Shown here one piece after another: positions 54,236 to 62,542 of a DNA stretch of 64,000 bases. The DNA is from Bog-473 sp963777485. GTDB lineage: Bacteria; Actinomycetota; Acidimicrobiia; Acidimicrobiales; RAAP-2. The DNA lies in the NCBI GenBank assembly GCA_963777485.1, contig CAVZQP010000001.1, positions 496,001 to 560,000 of the forward strand. Direction: 5' to 3'. The position numbers were made by a program, and so were the translations under genes. Every line of letters starts with the position of its first letter. Positions within the stretch are counted from its first letter, which is position 1. The notes under the pieces were generated by a model. It was not told the origin of the DNA, did no database searches, and saw only the letters and a program-made list of their open reading frames with translations.

Positions 54236-55360
54236 CTAGAGGTTGCGGCGGACGAATGCAGCCAGCGCGACCTTGAGCTGCGGGGAGAACGGCAACGCCA
54301 ACGCGAAGTCGTTACCAGAGCCCGACGGGTCGACCTTGAGCACATGGTCGACGTTGCGCAGGCGCAGGTTGTCGACGTCGGCATGCGCCTGGGCCAGACC
54401 CTGACGCAGGTGCGCCACCTGGGCGCAGCTGATCACGGTATCGGCGTTGCTGCAGGTGACCAGGACCGGCGTGCGGCGCGGCAGCGCGGCCGCCAGGGTG
54501 GCGGGGTCGAACTGATCGGTCTGGCTCATGAACGTGGCGGTCGTCGGGTTGAGCACGTCGCCGATGCCATCGGCTGGGTAGCCCTGCACTGTGCCCGTGG
54601 CCCGCAGCGCTGCGATGGTGCTGTTCAGTAGTGTCTCGGCTTGGCTCGCTTTGCCTGCGCTGATCGAGTGGCTGGACTGCTGCGCTGCGATCTGGGCGTC
54701 GAACTGCTGCGCGGTGAGGGTGAGGTAGCGCTCGGGCAGTGGCTCGAGGAGGCCGAGGGCGTGAATGGGTGGCACCGTCCCGGCGTTTCCGGTGGCCAGG
54801 AGGAGTGCGAAGAGCGCACCCTCGCTGTGGCCGAACACGCCCAGGCGACTGTCCTCGACGCCCTTCTGCGCCGCGAGGAAGCCGAGCGCGGCCGCGGCCT
54901 CCTGCTCGTACGGTGCGATCCCGATGGCATCGGGGTTGGAGGCATAAGGGCCCGATCCCGTCTTCCCGCTGCCCAACTTGTCGTAGCGAAGTGAGGCGAC
55001 CCCGTCTGCTGACAGCCAGTCGGCCAGGGTCTTGAGCGTGTCGATCTGCCCGGGATAATTCGCGTTGTTGCCGTTGCGGTCGGTGGGCCCGCTCCCGGCG
55101 ACGAGGAGGACCCCTGGGACAGATCGCCCCGAGGTGGGGTGGCGGAAGGTGCCATAGATGGTGAGCCCGCCCGCCGGGAAAGAGACCTTCTGGTCGACCC
55201 AGGCCACCTTCTTCGTGGCGGCGACCTCCGCTCCGGCAGGGGCACCTCCGCCGAGCATCGACAGGGGTGCGAGCAGCAAGGCGAGGAGCAGCAGCGCGCC
55301 CGTCGGGCTGTGGCGCATCCGCCCGCGCGGCCGGCGAAAGACGGTGGTGCGCAGGGGCAC
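54236..55360 (-). CDS. Secreted alpha/beta hydrolase
   Basis: A 374-residue alpha/beta hydrolase with a signal peptide (LLLLALLLAPLSMLGGGAPAGA). The oxyanion strand VPGVLLVAGSGPTDRNGN and nucleophile elbow GHSEGALF (Ser) are clear; the acid is likely Asp in CSNADTVIS and the base His in RNVDHVLKVD. Its composition is close to bacterial dienelactone-hydrolase-like and esterase D-type proteins that act outside the membrane. GTG 55360 is used, with ATG 55318 as an alternative that gives a shorter signal peptide. CATACT lies six bases ahead of the GTG, again like a leaderless start. Substrate unknown. Confidence 0.78.
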   Translation of the reverse strand: MPLRTTVFRRPRGRMRHSPTGALLLLALLLAPLSMLGGGAPAGAEVAATKKVAWVDQKVSFPAGGLTIYGTFRHPTSGRSVPGVLLVAGSGPTDRNGNNANYPGQIDTLKTLADWLSADGVASLRYDKLGSGKTGSGPYASNPDAIGIAPYEQEAAAALGFLAAQKGVEDSRLGVFGHSEGALFALLLATGNAGTVPPIHALGLLEPLPERYLTLTAQQFDAQIAAQQSSHSISAGKASQAETLLNSTIAALRATGTVQGYPADGIGDVLNPTTATFMSQTDQFDPATLAAALPRRTPVLVTCSNADTVISCAQVAHLRQGLAQAHADVDNLRLRNVDHVLKVDPSGSGNDFALALPFSPQLKVALAAFVRRNL

Positions 55361-55444
55361 GGGTGCAGTATGGCGCGCCGGTGTCGCCGTGGGGCTTCGC
55401 CCCATGAGCACCCCGGGTAGACCTGCGCGTGCAGAATCCATGTC

Positions 55445-55744
55445 ATGGACGAGCCACCCGAGCTGCAGCAGATCCGCCTCTGGAGGATGGCCGTGTGGGC
55501 CCTCCGTGTGGGCTACCTCGGACTGGGTGTCACGATCGTCGGCGTCATCGTGCTGTCGACCGGATCTACGCCGTGGGTGCTGGCGTTCGGTGTGGCCGTC
55601 TGGCTTGCCGCGGCGGCCGTCACCGTCGCCGGAGTCCTCTCGGCCCGGCACGAGCTTCCCGAGCCGCGCCCGGGGTTGTGGCCACTGCGGTTCATGCTCA
55701 TCCACGACACGGTGCGCGCCCGGCCGTCGGCCGGACCGTCCTGA
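55445..55744 (+). CDS. Small two-helix membrane protein
   Basis: A 99-residue protein with two hydrophobic helices (about 22-42 and 45-66) and short charged ends. No family is recognised. It is divergent from the hydrolase gene across 84 bp and ends 25 bp before the stop of the opposing NlpC/P60 gene. Confidence 0.55.
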   Translation: MDEPPELQQIRLWRMAVWALRVGYLGLGVTIVGVIVLSTGSTPWVLAFGVAVWLAAAAVTVAGVLSARHELPEPRPGLWPLRFMLIHDTVRARPSAGPS

Positions 55745-55769
55745 CGGAGTGTGCGCGACCTCGGGCGGA

Positions 55770-57050
55770 TCAGGGCCGGCGGCCGTTGGGCATGATGTCG
55801 CTCAGTCCCCATTGGTCGAGCGAATTCAGCTGGACGTGGTCCCCGGTGGCCTCGACGATCTGGTTGCCGCCGACGTAGATGGCGGTGTGGTACACACTCG
55901 TCCAGTCGGTCTGGGAGTTCCCCCAGAACACGAGGTCCCCGGCGGCGAGATTGGTCAGAGGGACCGGGCTGCCTGCGGTGTGGTACTGGTCGTTGGCCAC
56001 GCGGGCGAAGGCGACGCCGACCGACTCCCACGAGGCGAGCGCGAGACCTGAGCAGTCGTATCCCACCGGGCCGTTGCCGCCCCAGATGTACGGCTTGCCG
56101 AGTTGGGCGAAGGCGAAGAGCACGGCTCCGTCGCCTTGTGTCACGGGCCGGAAGAGCAGACCTTCGGTCGGGGGTGCACCCGAGGCGTCGCCGAACGGGA
56201 ACGCCGTTCCGTTCTGCTCCTCGACCCAGTAGCCGTGCCCGGAACGGCTGGCGACGATCTTCTCTGCAGGATCGGGGCTGTTCGCGCCGGCAGCTGAGCC
56301 GTAGAACGCTGCATCGCCGTAGTTGAAGATGCCGCCGTCGGAGGCGACGAGCCAGTACCCGTTGCCATCGGAGGTGGGGGCCATGCCCACGATGGGCTTA
56401 TTCAGCGTGATGGCGCCGGTCGAGCCATAGAACGTGGCGTCGCCGTAGGAGAAGATCCCGCCGTCGGAGGCGACGAGCCAGTAGCCCTTGCCATCAGGTG
56501 TCGGTGCCATGCCCACGATCGGCTTGTTGAGTGTGATCGCTCCGGTCGAGCCGTAGAAGGCGGCGTCCCCGTAATTGAAGATGCCACCATCGGAGGCGAC
56601 GAGCCAGTAGCCCCTTCCGTCCGGCGTCGGCGCCATGGAGACGATGGGCTTGTTGAGCGCGATGGCGCCGGTCGAGCCGTAGAACGTGGCGTCGCCGTAG
56701 GAGAAGATCCCACCGTCGCTCGCCACCAACCAGTACCCCTTCGTGTCGTTCGTCGGGGTGATGGCGACCACGGGGTGATTGAGGGGCAGACCGGAGGCCG
56801 AGCCGTATGACGGCGCACTGCCGAAGTCCCACACAGCACCTTGGGCATTCGCCAGCCAGAAGTTGTCCGACGGGATGCCGGTCAAAGCCCCGACGCCGGT
56901 GCCAGAGGCCCCCGCGGCACTGCCGGACGGCGCCAGGGCGAGAGTGAACATCGCCCAGAGCAAAGCGCCGAGTACCGCGGAGGCTCTCCTGGCAGTCGAG
57001 AGGACCGAGCCCACGGGCCGACCCGTTTGGCGGCGATCCCCTTTCTCCAC
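55770..57050 (-). CDS. Secreted NlpC/P60 peptidase with GYWLVASDGG repeats
   Basis: A 426-residue exported cell-wall hydrolase. After a signal peptide ending near SGSAAGAS, four tandem 43-residue units follow, each with GYWLVASDGGIF, YGDA, FYGSTGAI and LNKPIV, a repeat common in actinobacterial extracellular proteins and likely a wall- or glycan-binding propeller. The C-terminal NlpC/P60 domain has catalytic Cys in YDCSGLALASW (near 332), His in YHTAIYVGG (near 385) and a third polar residue in DHVQLNS. It should cut peptide stems of peptidoglycan. GTG 57050 is preferred over an upstream ATG at 57158, because that frame crosses intergenic palindromes. Confidence 0.85.
   Translation of the reverse strand: MEKGDRRQTGRPVGSVLSTARRASAVLGALLWAMFTLALAPSGSAAGASGTGVGALTGIPSDNFWLANAQGAVWDFGSAPSYGSASGLPLNHPVVAITPTNDTKGYWLVASDGGIFSYGDATFYGSTGAIALNKPIVSMAPTPDGRGYWLVASDGGIFNYGDAAFYGSTGAITLNKPIVGMAPTPDGKGYWLVASDGGIFSYGDATFYGSTGAITLNKPIVGMAPTSDGNGYWLVASDGGIFNYGDAAFYGSAAGANSPDPAEKIVASRSGHGYWVEEQNGTAFPFGDASGAPPTEGLLFRPVTQGDGAVLFAFAQLGKPYIWGGNGPVGYDCSGLALASWESVGVAFARVANDQYHTAGSPVPLTNLAAGDLVFWGNSQTDWTSVYHTAIYVGGNQIVEATGDHVQLNSLDQWGLSDIMPNGRRP
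56290..56800 (-). repeat. Four 129-bp tandem repeats in the NlpC/P60 gene
   Basis: Units of 43 codons begin near 56697, 56568, 56440 and 56310 on the plus-strand map. Two sub-types (FSYGDATFYG and FNYGDAAFYG) alternate. They encode the GYWLVASDGG blades of the peptidase's binding domain. Confidence 0.8.
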
Positions 57051-57328
57051 GCCACACAGATCGTCGCTCTGCTGCAGGCTCTTGAGCGCGGACCCGGGGA
57101 TGCCGACCGAAAGTTGCGTGGAGATTTGCCAAATGGTGAAAGGCCCATTGCACTGCAATCGGCGTGTCAGGTCCGAGGATGGCTGGCCCGACCAGCGGCA
57201 TCGCTTCCGAAATGCCGCTGATCTGTCAGGGAACTAGGGTTACCCAGGGGAGGAGGCGAGGCGGAATTGGTAGCGACTTGGCAGTTGTACGGTCCCGGCG
57301 TCCGGGGACCTGAGGCGGACATGCACCG
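57051..57328. promoter_or_regulatory. Divergent control region with two palindromes
   Basis: Between the NlpC/P60 gene and the Gln/His-rich secreted gene. ATTGCA-C-TGCAAT (57147-57159) is a perfect 13-bp palindrome, and CAGCGGCAT-N10-ATGCCGCTG (57193-57220) has 9-bp perfect arms. Either could be an operator for the divergent envelope genes. A c-di-AMP riboswitch, frequent ahead of actinobacterial wall hydrolases, was looked for and its core was not found. Confidence 0.5.
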
Positions 57329-58051
57329 GTGAGACCCAGCCGTTCCCGTCGTCGCCGGAGGCTGACTGCCGCGATCAACGCAATGAGCGGAGCTGTCGCG
57401 GTCGGCTCCCTCGTGGTCGTCATCGAGCTGGGAGCCCCTGTTGCGTCCAACCTCGGCCTGAGCGTCGGGCTGCCGTCGGCCGGCCATGGAGGCACCACCT
57501 CGCAGGCTTTCGGCGACCCCAACTTTCCCACCCTGGGGCCGTCGGCGGCATCCGTGGTGAGCGCGAACACGCCTGCGCCGGTCGTCGCCGCGCCGACGAC
57601 CACCCAAGCGGTCGTCTACGACACCCCTGTGGTGACGCCACCCGTGCCGTCATCGGCGTCCGGAGCCTCCGCCACGCCGACGGCAGCAGCCGGCAACGTG
57701 ACGAGCCACGTGATCTCGCCGGCTCCCGCGACGGCCACCCCGTCATCGAGCAGTGAGAGCGCAGGCGCGCAAGCCACCCTCACCACGCAGACGCAGACGG
57801 CCGGCGGCAACCCACAGGGTCAAAGTGATCAACAGGGTCAAAGTGATCAACAGGGTCAAAGTGACCAGCAGGGCCAAGGTGACGGGCAGTCGGGCGGCGA
57901 TCGGCACGGCGGCGGCGGACAGAGCGGCGGTGCCCAGTTGGCGCAAGGCAACCAGCAAGCGGGCGGCGACGAGCACGGCGACGGTGACCAGCACGGCAGT
58001 GGCGACCAGCACGGCCAAGGCGACGACGGCGATCACGGCGGGTCCCACTAA
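57329..58051 (+). CDS. Secreted low-complexity Gln/Gly/His-rich protein
   Basis: A 240-residue protein starting at GTG 57329. An Arg-rich N-terminus with a hydrophobic stretch (MSGAVAVGSLVVVIEL) may be a signal or anchor. The middle is Ala/Pro/Thr/Ser-rich. The C-terminal third has four copies of GQSDQQ and then HGDGDQHGSGDQHGQGDD, ending in GSH, with seven His, many Gly and Asp. The His-Gly-Asp tail could bind metal ions. There is no enzyme motif. It probably lies in or outside the wall. Confidence 0.6.
   Translation: MRPSRSRRRRRLTAAINAMSGAVAVGSLVVVIELGAPVASNLGLSVGLPSAGHGGTTSQAFGDPNFPTLGPSAASVVSANTPAPVVAAPTTTQAVVYDTPVVTPPVPSSASGASATPTAAAGNVTSHVISPAPATATPSSSSESAGAQATLTTQTQTAGGNPQGQSDQQGQSDQQGQSDQQGQGDGQSGGDRHGGGGQSGGAQLAQGNQQAGGDEHGDGDQHGSGDQHGQGDDGDHGGSH
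57815..57886 (+). repeat. 18-bp coding tandem repeats (GQSDQQ)
   Basis: Unit cagggtcaaagtgatcaa at 57815 and 57833 is identical; the copies at 57851 and 57869 carry a few changes. They encode the GQSDQQ run of the low-complexity secreted protein. Confidence 0.8.
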
Positions 58052-58090
58052 CACGCTCCGCCGGGCGCGCGTCGCCCGTTGCCGGAAGAC

Positions 58091-58750
58091 TCAGCCGGCC
58101 GGCGTGATCTGAAAGGTGAAGGGCGCCGACGGCGGCGTCAGCGTCTGGCTCTTGTGGCCCGACGTCACGGTCATCGAGGTTCCTCCGGCGCCGATGCCGA
58201 TTTGTGCGGGCCCGAGCAGGAGCTCGCGCTGACTCGTGTTCGGCGGGACGATGCCTTGGTAGATGGGGGTCTGGCCCACGACCCCGATGCTGACCCAACT
58301 CCGCCCCGCACCGGTCGTCACCGTGACCAGGAACGCCCGCGCCGGAATCGTGTAGTTCCCCGATCCGGACCCGCCGAAGGTCTGTGCGGGGGTCAACAAC
58401 GTCTTCGTGTGGACGACGGTGGTGGGCGGCGTGCTCGTGCTCGCGTGCGCGCTGGGGGGCGGATTGGTGCTCTTCCCGATCACGCCGGTCTTGACCAGTG
58501 CGAGTGCCGCACCGGCGGCCAAGATGCCGATGACCACCAGGACGACCATGACCCGCAGCCAGCGGGGCGCGCCGTACGGGTTGGAAGGACGCCGGCCCCG
58601 TCCGACGGCGGGCAGTTGGTCGGTGTCCGCGAAGGACCGGCCCCCGGGGTCGTCGAAGAGGCGGCCTTGACCCGCGCCTCCAATCGGGGGGACGACTGCC
58701 GTGGCGGACGGATCCGACCGGTAGCGGATCTCACCGGTGTGCACGTCCAT
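58091..58750 (-). CDS. Membrane protein with a RodZ-tail-like (DUF4115) domain
   Basis: A 219-residue protein: cytoplasmic Pro/Asp/Arg-rich segment, one transmembrane helix (about 68-88), a Ser/Thr/Pro linker, and an extracytoplasmic beta domain with GAGRSWVSIGVVGQTPIYQGIVPPNTSQRELLLGPAQIGIGAGGTSMTVTSG. That pattern (RSWV...GxxxYxGxxxPxxxxxxxxGxxxIxxG) resembles the DUF4115 domain at the end of RodZ. It lacks the N-terminal helix-turn-helix of RodZ, so a role in cell-shape control is only suggested. Confidence 0.6.
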   Translation of the reverse strand: MDVHTGEIRYRSDPSATAVVPPIGGAGQGRLFDDPGGRSFADTDQLPAVGRGRRPSNPYGAPRWLRVMVVLVVIGILAAGAALALVKTGVIGKSTNPPPSAHASTSTPPTTVVHTKTLLTPAQTFGGSGSGNYTIPARAFLVTVTTGAGRSWVSIGVVGQTPIYQGIVPPNTSQRELLLGPAQIGIGAGGTSMTVTSGHKSQTLTPPSAPFTFQITPAG

Positions 58751-58799
58751 GGTCGCTTCTTCGACCTCCTACGCCCGGAACTGAAACGTCGCGCCCGTC

Positions 58800-58824
58800 G
58801 TTTGCGTCGCGAGCGGGCGCAAAC
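58800..58824. promoter_or_regulatory. Dyad upstream of the RodZ-tail-like gene
   Basis: GTTTGCG-N11-CGCAAAC, perfect 7-bp arms, located 50-75 bp before the start at 58750. The internal TCGCGA is also self-complementary. Possible operator; the rest of the 233-bp gap to the DinB-like gene shows no gene. Confidence 0.4.
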
Positions 58825-58983
58825 ACCCCCACGGACCGCCCGTGGAGTCCCCTCTAGGATCGCACGTCGCGGCAGCATCCGGGTAGCAGGGCGGAGCCGG
58901 ATCGTGCGGGCCGGCTCGGCGCGGCGGCATCAGAGGCCGGGGTCAGGCCGAGATGCGCTCCGGTGCACATGCGGGCCGAGGGT

Positions 58984-59490
58984 TCAGCGGCCGGTCCTGC
59001 CGTCGAGGAGCTCCCGGGTGATGTCCATATGGCCGGCGTGCCGGGCGGTCTCCTCGATGAGGTGCAGCACGGCCCAGCGCAACGTCGTCGGGCGGAGGCC
59101 GCCGGCCGAAGGCAGGTCGAACGAGGTGGCCCTGTCGAGCACCCCGTCGACCTTTGCCGTCTCGTCACGGTAGAAGGCGACGATCTCGTCGTACCCCCAA
59201 CCTTCCGGTAGTTCGAACATGCGCTTCCGCCACTCCATGTCCATCGCCTCGCCCGCGAAGATGGCGCGGATCCAGAGCCGCTCCGCGTAACCGAGATGCA
59301 CCACGATCACGCCGAGCGAGTTCGCCGTCGGGGCAGGGCGCCAGCGGAGCTGCGCCCCGTCCAGGCCCTCGAGCTTGAAGACCGCGCTGTCGCGGAGGTG
59401 CTGCAGCCAGGCCCTCGCCATGGGGATCTCGTCGAGAGGCGCCGACTCCTCGGGACGCGGCACGCTCAGCTTCGGTGGTGTCTCGGCCAT
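58984..59490 (-). CDS. DinB-family protein (DUF664)
   Basis: A 168-residue four-helix-bundle protein of the DinB/DUF664 type. Metal-ligand positions are seen: His in VVHLGYAERLW and the HxxxH of LIEETARHAGHMDITRELL. Family members are metal-dependent, often thiol (mycothiol or bacillithiol) transferases. ATG 59490 is preferred because GGAGG lies just before it. An upstream ATG at 59505 is possible. It is divergent from the following catabolic-type operon. Confidence 0.82.
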   Translation of the reverse strand: MAETPPKLSVPRPEESAPLDEIPMARAWLQHLRDSAVFKLEGLDGAQLRWRPAPTANSLGVIVVHLGYAERLWIRAIFAGEAMDMEWRKRMFELPEGWGYDEIVAFYRDETAKVDGVLDRATSFDLPSAGGLRPTTLRWAVLHLIEETARHAGHMDITRELLDGRTGR

Positions 59491-59631
59491 GGCGTCCTCC
59501 GGCATCCGTCCTGCCGGGCGCGGACGTTACCGCAGGCTCCTCTCCGCAGACCCGGCTGCCCCATCGGGCGTGTCACGCTCGGGGCGTTAACGTGGGCCGC
59601 CGACGTGGGTCTCGATGACAGGGGGCAGAGC

Positions 59632-60504
59632 TTGGACGACCTCAACGGCCGGGTGGCCGTGGTGACCGGGGGAGCGGGGGGCATCGGGCGAGGCATCGTC
59701 GAGGCCCTGCTCGAGGAGAAGGCGCGGGTCGTGATCGCGGACGTCGAAGAGGCCGTCCTCGAGACCGCGGTGAAGGAGCTGTCCGACGCGGGCCAGGTCC
59801 GCGGCGTCGTGACCGACGTCTCGTCACCGGCTTCCGTCGAAGCCCTCGCGGAAAGCGTGTACTCGACCGAGGGCGCGTGCCACCTCCTCTTCAACAACGC
59901 CGGCGTGACATCGGGTGGAGGCGGGCGCCCCTGGGAACAAGAGGCCAACGACTGGGTCTGGTGCTTCTCCGTGAACGTGTTCGGCGTCGCCAACGGGATG
60001 CTGTCGTTCGTGCCCCGGATGATCGAGTCGGGTGAGCCGGGCATCGTCGTGAACACCTCGAGCATGGACGGCGGCATCGCTCCCGTGCCCTATGCGTCGG
60101 TGTATGCGTCGAGCAAGGCCGCCATCTCCTGCTTGAGCGAGGCGCTGGCCCATCAGCTCATCGCCGCCGGCACCGACATCCGGGCGGCGGTGTTCTACCC
60201 GTCGGGCGGACTGCTCGACACCGGCCTCTGGAGCGCGCAGCGGAACCGTCCCACCGCGCTTGCCCGCGTCAGACCGCGGCCGCCCGCGCCGGGCACGACC
60301 TTCGAGGAGTTCAAGGCCCAGCTCGAGGCGTCCGGGCACCCCGCCCAGCTCATGGACCTGCGCGAGCTCGGGCGCTTCTGCGTTGCAGGCGTCAAACGGG
60401 GCGACTTCGTGATCGGGCACGGCCTCGAGGACAGCGCGGCCATGTTGCACCGCCGGGCTGACGCCATCGGAGCCGGCCAACTCCCGCCGGCGGCGCTGAC
60501 CTGA
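59632..60504 (+). CDS. Short-chain dehydrogenase/reductase of the catabolic-type operon
   Basis: A 290-residue SDR beginning at TTG 59632 with AGGGGG upstream. TGGAGGIGRG is the cofactor loop, NNAG, Ser in NTSSMDGG and YASSK the active-site set, and an acidic residue after the second strand (ADVEEAV) points to NAD. The C-terminal part carries FYPSGGLLDTGLW. It is the first gene of an operon whose members overlap: its TGA and the amidohydrolase ATG share TGATG. Likely oxidises an alcohol formed from the pathway substrate. Confidence 0.85.
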   Translation: MDDLNGRVAVVTGGAGGIGRGIVEALLEEKARVVIADVEEAVLETAVKELSDAGQVRGVVTDVSSPASVEALAESVYSTEGACHLLFNNAGVTSGGGGRPWEQEANDWVWCFSVNVFGVANGMLSFVPRMIESGEPGIVVNTSSMDGGIAPVPYASVYASSKAAISCLSEALAHQLIAAGTDIRAAVFYPSGGLLDTGLWSAQRNRPTALARVRPRPPAPGTTFEEFKAQLEASGHPAQLMDLRELGRFCVAGVKRGDFVIGHGLEDSAAMLHRRADAIGAGQLPPAALT

Positions 60505-61742
60505 TGGTGACGACCGCGGTCCCCGAGCGGTACACGGTGGTCTCGGCCGACGGCCACGCCGGAGGCGACATTGCCGACTACCGCGCCTACCTGCCCAGCC
60601 GCTGGCACGACGAATTCGACGCCTGGGCCGCTGCGTACGTGAACCCCTTCGCCGACCTGCTCCTCCCGTGGGCGTACCGCAACTGGGACAACGCCCGCCG
60701 ACTGGAGGAGACCGAGTCCAACGGCATCGCCGCCGAAGTGCTGTTCCCCAACACCGTCCCCCCGTTCTTCGAAGAGGGGAACCTGGTCGCCCTCCCGCCG
60801 AGCCCCGAGGACTACGAACGCCGCTGGGCCGGTGTTCAGGCGCACAACCGGTGGCTGGCGGACTTCTGTGCGGCGGCGCCGGGCCGTCGCGCCGGCATCG
60901 TGCAGGTGTTCGCCAACGACATGGACGACGCCGTCGCGGAGGTGCGCTGGGCGAAGGCGACCTTCGACGCGCCCTTCGGGGGCATCCTCCTGCCCTCTAT
61001 CCCGCCGAACTCGCATCTACCGCCTCTCTGGGAGGACCACTACGAGCCGCTGTGGCAGGTGTGTGCCGAACTCGACGTGCCCATCAACATCCACGGCGGC
61101 AGCGCCCTGCCCGACTACGGCGAGCACGAAGCGGCCCGCGCCATGATGCTCATCGAGATCCCGTGGTTCAGCCACCGCTCCGTGTGGCACGTGATCTTCT
61201 CCGGCGTCCTGGAACGTCATCCGACACTGCGCTTCGCGGTGACCGAACAGGGCGTGGCGTGGCTGCCCCGGGGCCTCGAGACGCTCGACTGGTTCTACGG
61301 CCGCATGACGCTGGCCAACGCCGCAGAGGCGAACTTCTTCGGTGCGGCCGCTGCCAAGATGACCATGAAGCCGTCGGAGTACTTCGCCCGCAATTTCTGG
61401 ATCGGTGCGTCGTTCCTGCGCCCGAGCGAGGCACCCCTGTGCCGAGACCTCGGGATCGGGCATGTGATGTGGGGGGCTGACTACCCGCACACGGAGGGGA
61501 GCTATCCCTACACGACCGAGGCGCTGCGCGTGGCCTTCGCCGACTACGCCGAGCCCGATGTGCGGACGATGGTCGAGTCGGTCGCGGCGGCTTTCTACGG
61601 CTTCGACCTCACCGCGCTGCGGCCGATCGGGAATCGCATCGGCCCGCTCGTTTCCGACGTGGCCCAGCCGCTCCCGCAGGGTGAGTGGCCGAAGACGACC
61701 TGCAACGCGTTCGACCCGACCCAGATGCTGCGAGCCTGGTGA
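60504..61742 (+). CDS. Amidohydrolase-2 (ACMSD/LigW-like) family protein, first copy
   Basis: A 412-residue TIM-barrel amidohydrolase of the decarboxylase/hydrolase type. Metal and active-site positions: Asp16-x-His18 (SADGHAGGD), His in NIHGGSALP, His in WHVIFSGVLERHPTLRF, and Asp in MWGADYPHTEG. The first His of the usual HxH is Asp here, as in a subset of the family. It resembles the second amidohydrolase of the operon, including GADYPH and VFSG-type strands, so the two may act together or on related substrates. Substrate unknown. Coupled to the next gene by GTGA. Confidence 0.87.
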   Translation: MVTTAVPERYTVVSADGHAGGDIADYRAYLPSRWHDEFDAWAAAYVNPFADLLLPWAYRNWDNARRLEETESNGIAAEVLFPNTVPPFFEEGNLVALPPSPEDYERRWAGVQAHNRWLADFCAAAPGRRAGIVQVFANDMDDAVAEVRWAKATFDAPFGGILLPSIPPNSHLPPLWEDHYEPLWQVCAELDVPINIHGGSALPDYGEHEAARAMMLIEIPWFSHRSVWHVIFSGVLERHPTLRFAVTEQGVAWLPRGLETLDWFYGRMTLANAAEANFFGAAAAKMTMKPSEYFARNFWIGASFLRPSEAPLCRDLGIGHVMWGADYPHTEGSYPYTTEALRVAFADYAEPDVRTMVESVAAAFYGFDLTALRPIGNRIGPLVSDVAQPLPQGEWPKTTCNAFDPTQMLRAW

Positions 61743-62542
61743 CGGCGGACGAGATGGGAGGAACCGTGTACACCGTCCGTTATGGCGCCCGCCGCGAGCA
61801 GGTCAATCGCGAGATCGAGGCGAAGAAGGCAGACATCTGGTCCGAGGCGGTCACCGCGCTCTACGAGACCGAACCCGAGATCATCGCGGCGGTCCTGCCG
61901 CCACCGCTCGAGCCGGGGCCCGAGCCGTTGGTGCGCATCACCATCACCCGCGTCGAGATGCCGGGACTCCCCGTGTTCGGCGCCGGCTGGATCGGCGTGC
62001 AGGCCCGCCACGAGGACCGGGTCGGCGAGTACCCGATACTCATGCCGATGACGACGGAGCAGTCGCTGATCGGGGGCAGGGAGATCAACGGCGAGCCCAA
62101 GAAGCTGGCGGAGGTGGAGGTCCACCGTGACGGCGACGCGGTCTCGGCGCACATCGCCCGCATGGGCTCGGTGATCTGCGAGGTCAACGGCCGCATCAGC
62201 GGCGCCCGGGACAACTACGAGCTGGCCAAGACCGACTTCTGGTTCAAGCTCTCACCGTCGTGCGAAGCGGCCGGCGTCCTCGACCAGGATCCGCTGCTCG
62301 TCTACGGCGAGAAGACCGAGAAGACGCGTCTGCACGAGTCGATCGACGGCGAGCTGATCCTCAAGGAGGCACCGCTCGACCCGGTGGCCGACCTGGTGGT
62401 CCGGCGCATCGTCGACCTCAACTGGACGGAACGGACCTCGACCCAGGTCGGCCGTGTCATCGGTCCGGTTCCACGGGCGGGGCTCGAGCCGTTCATCCAC
62501 CAGCGCTACGACGACATCTCGGTGCTGGGGGCGAAGCGATGA
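61739..62542 (+). CDS. Acetoacetate decarboxylase-like protein
   Basis: A 267-residue protein of the acetoacetate decarboxylase family. The Schiff-base lysine motif is present in GREINGEPKKLAEVEV (PKK, the pair of lysines of the family). The mature fold is a beta-rich cone. Members decarboxylate acetoacetate or act on related beta-keto acids or enols. The start is GTG 61739 (GTGA overlap with the previous stop). GTG 61766 has a better Shine-Dalgarno (GGGAGG) and begins VYTVRYGARR, so it may be the true start. It sits between the two amidohydrolases. Confidence 0.85.
   Translation: MTADEMGGTVYTVRYGARREQVNREIEAKKADIWSEAVTALYETEPEIIAAVLPPPLEPGPEPLVRITITRVEMPGLPVFGAGWIGVQARHEDRVGEYPILMPMTTEQSLIGGREINGEPKKLAEVEVHRDGDAVSAHIARMGSVICEVNGRISGARDNYELAKTDFWFKLSPSCEAAGVLDQDPLLVYGEKTEKTRLHESIDGELILKEAPLDPVADLVVRRIVDLNWTERTSTQVGRVIGPVPRAGLEPFIHQRYDDISVLGAKR

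Noticed and set aside
57051..57328. c-di-AMP (ydaO) riboswitch ahead of the NlpC/P60 gene
   Set aside because: Conserved core segments of ydaO were not seen; only palindromes are present.
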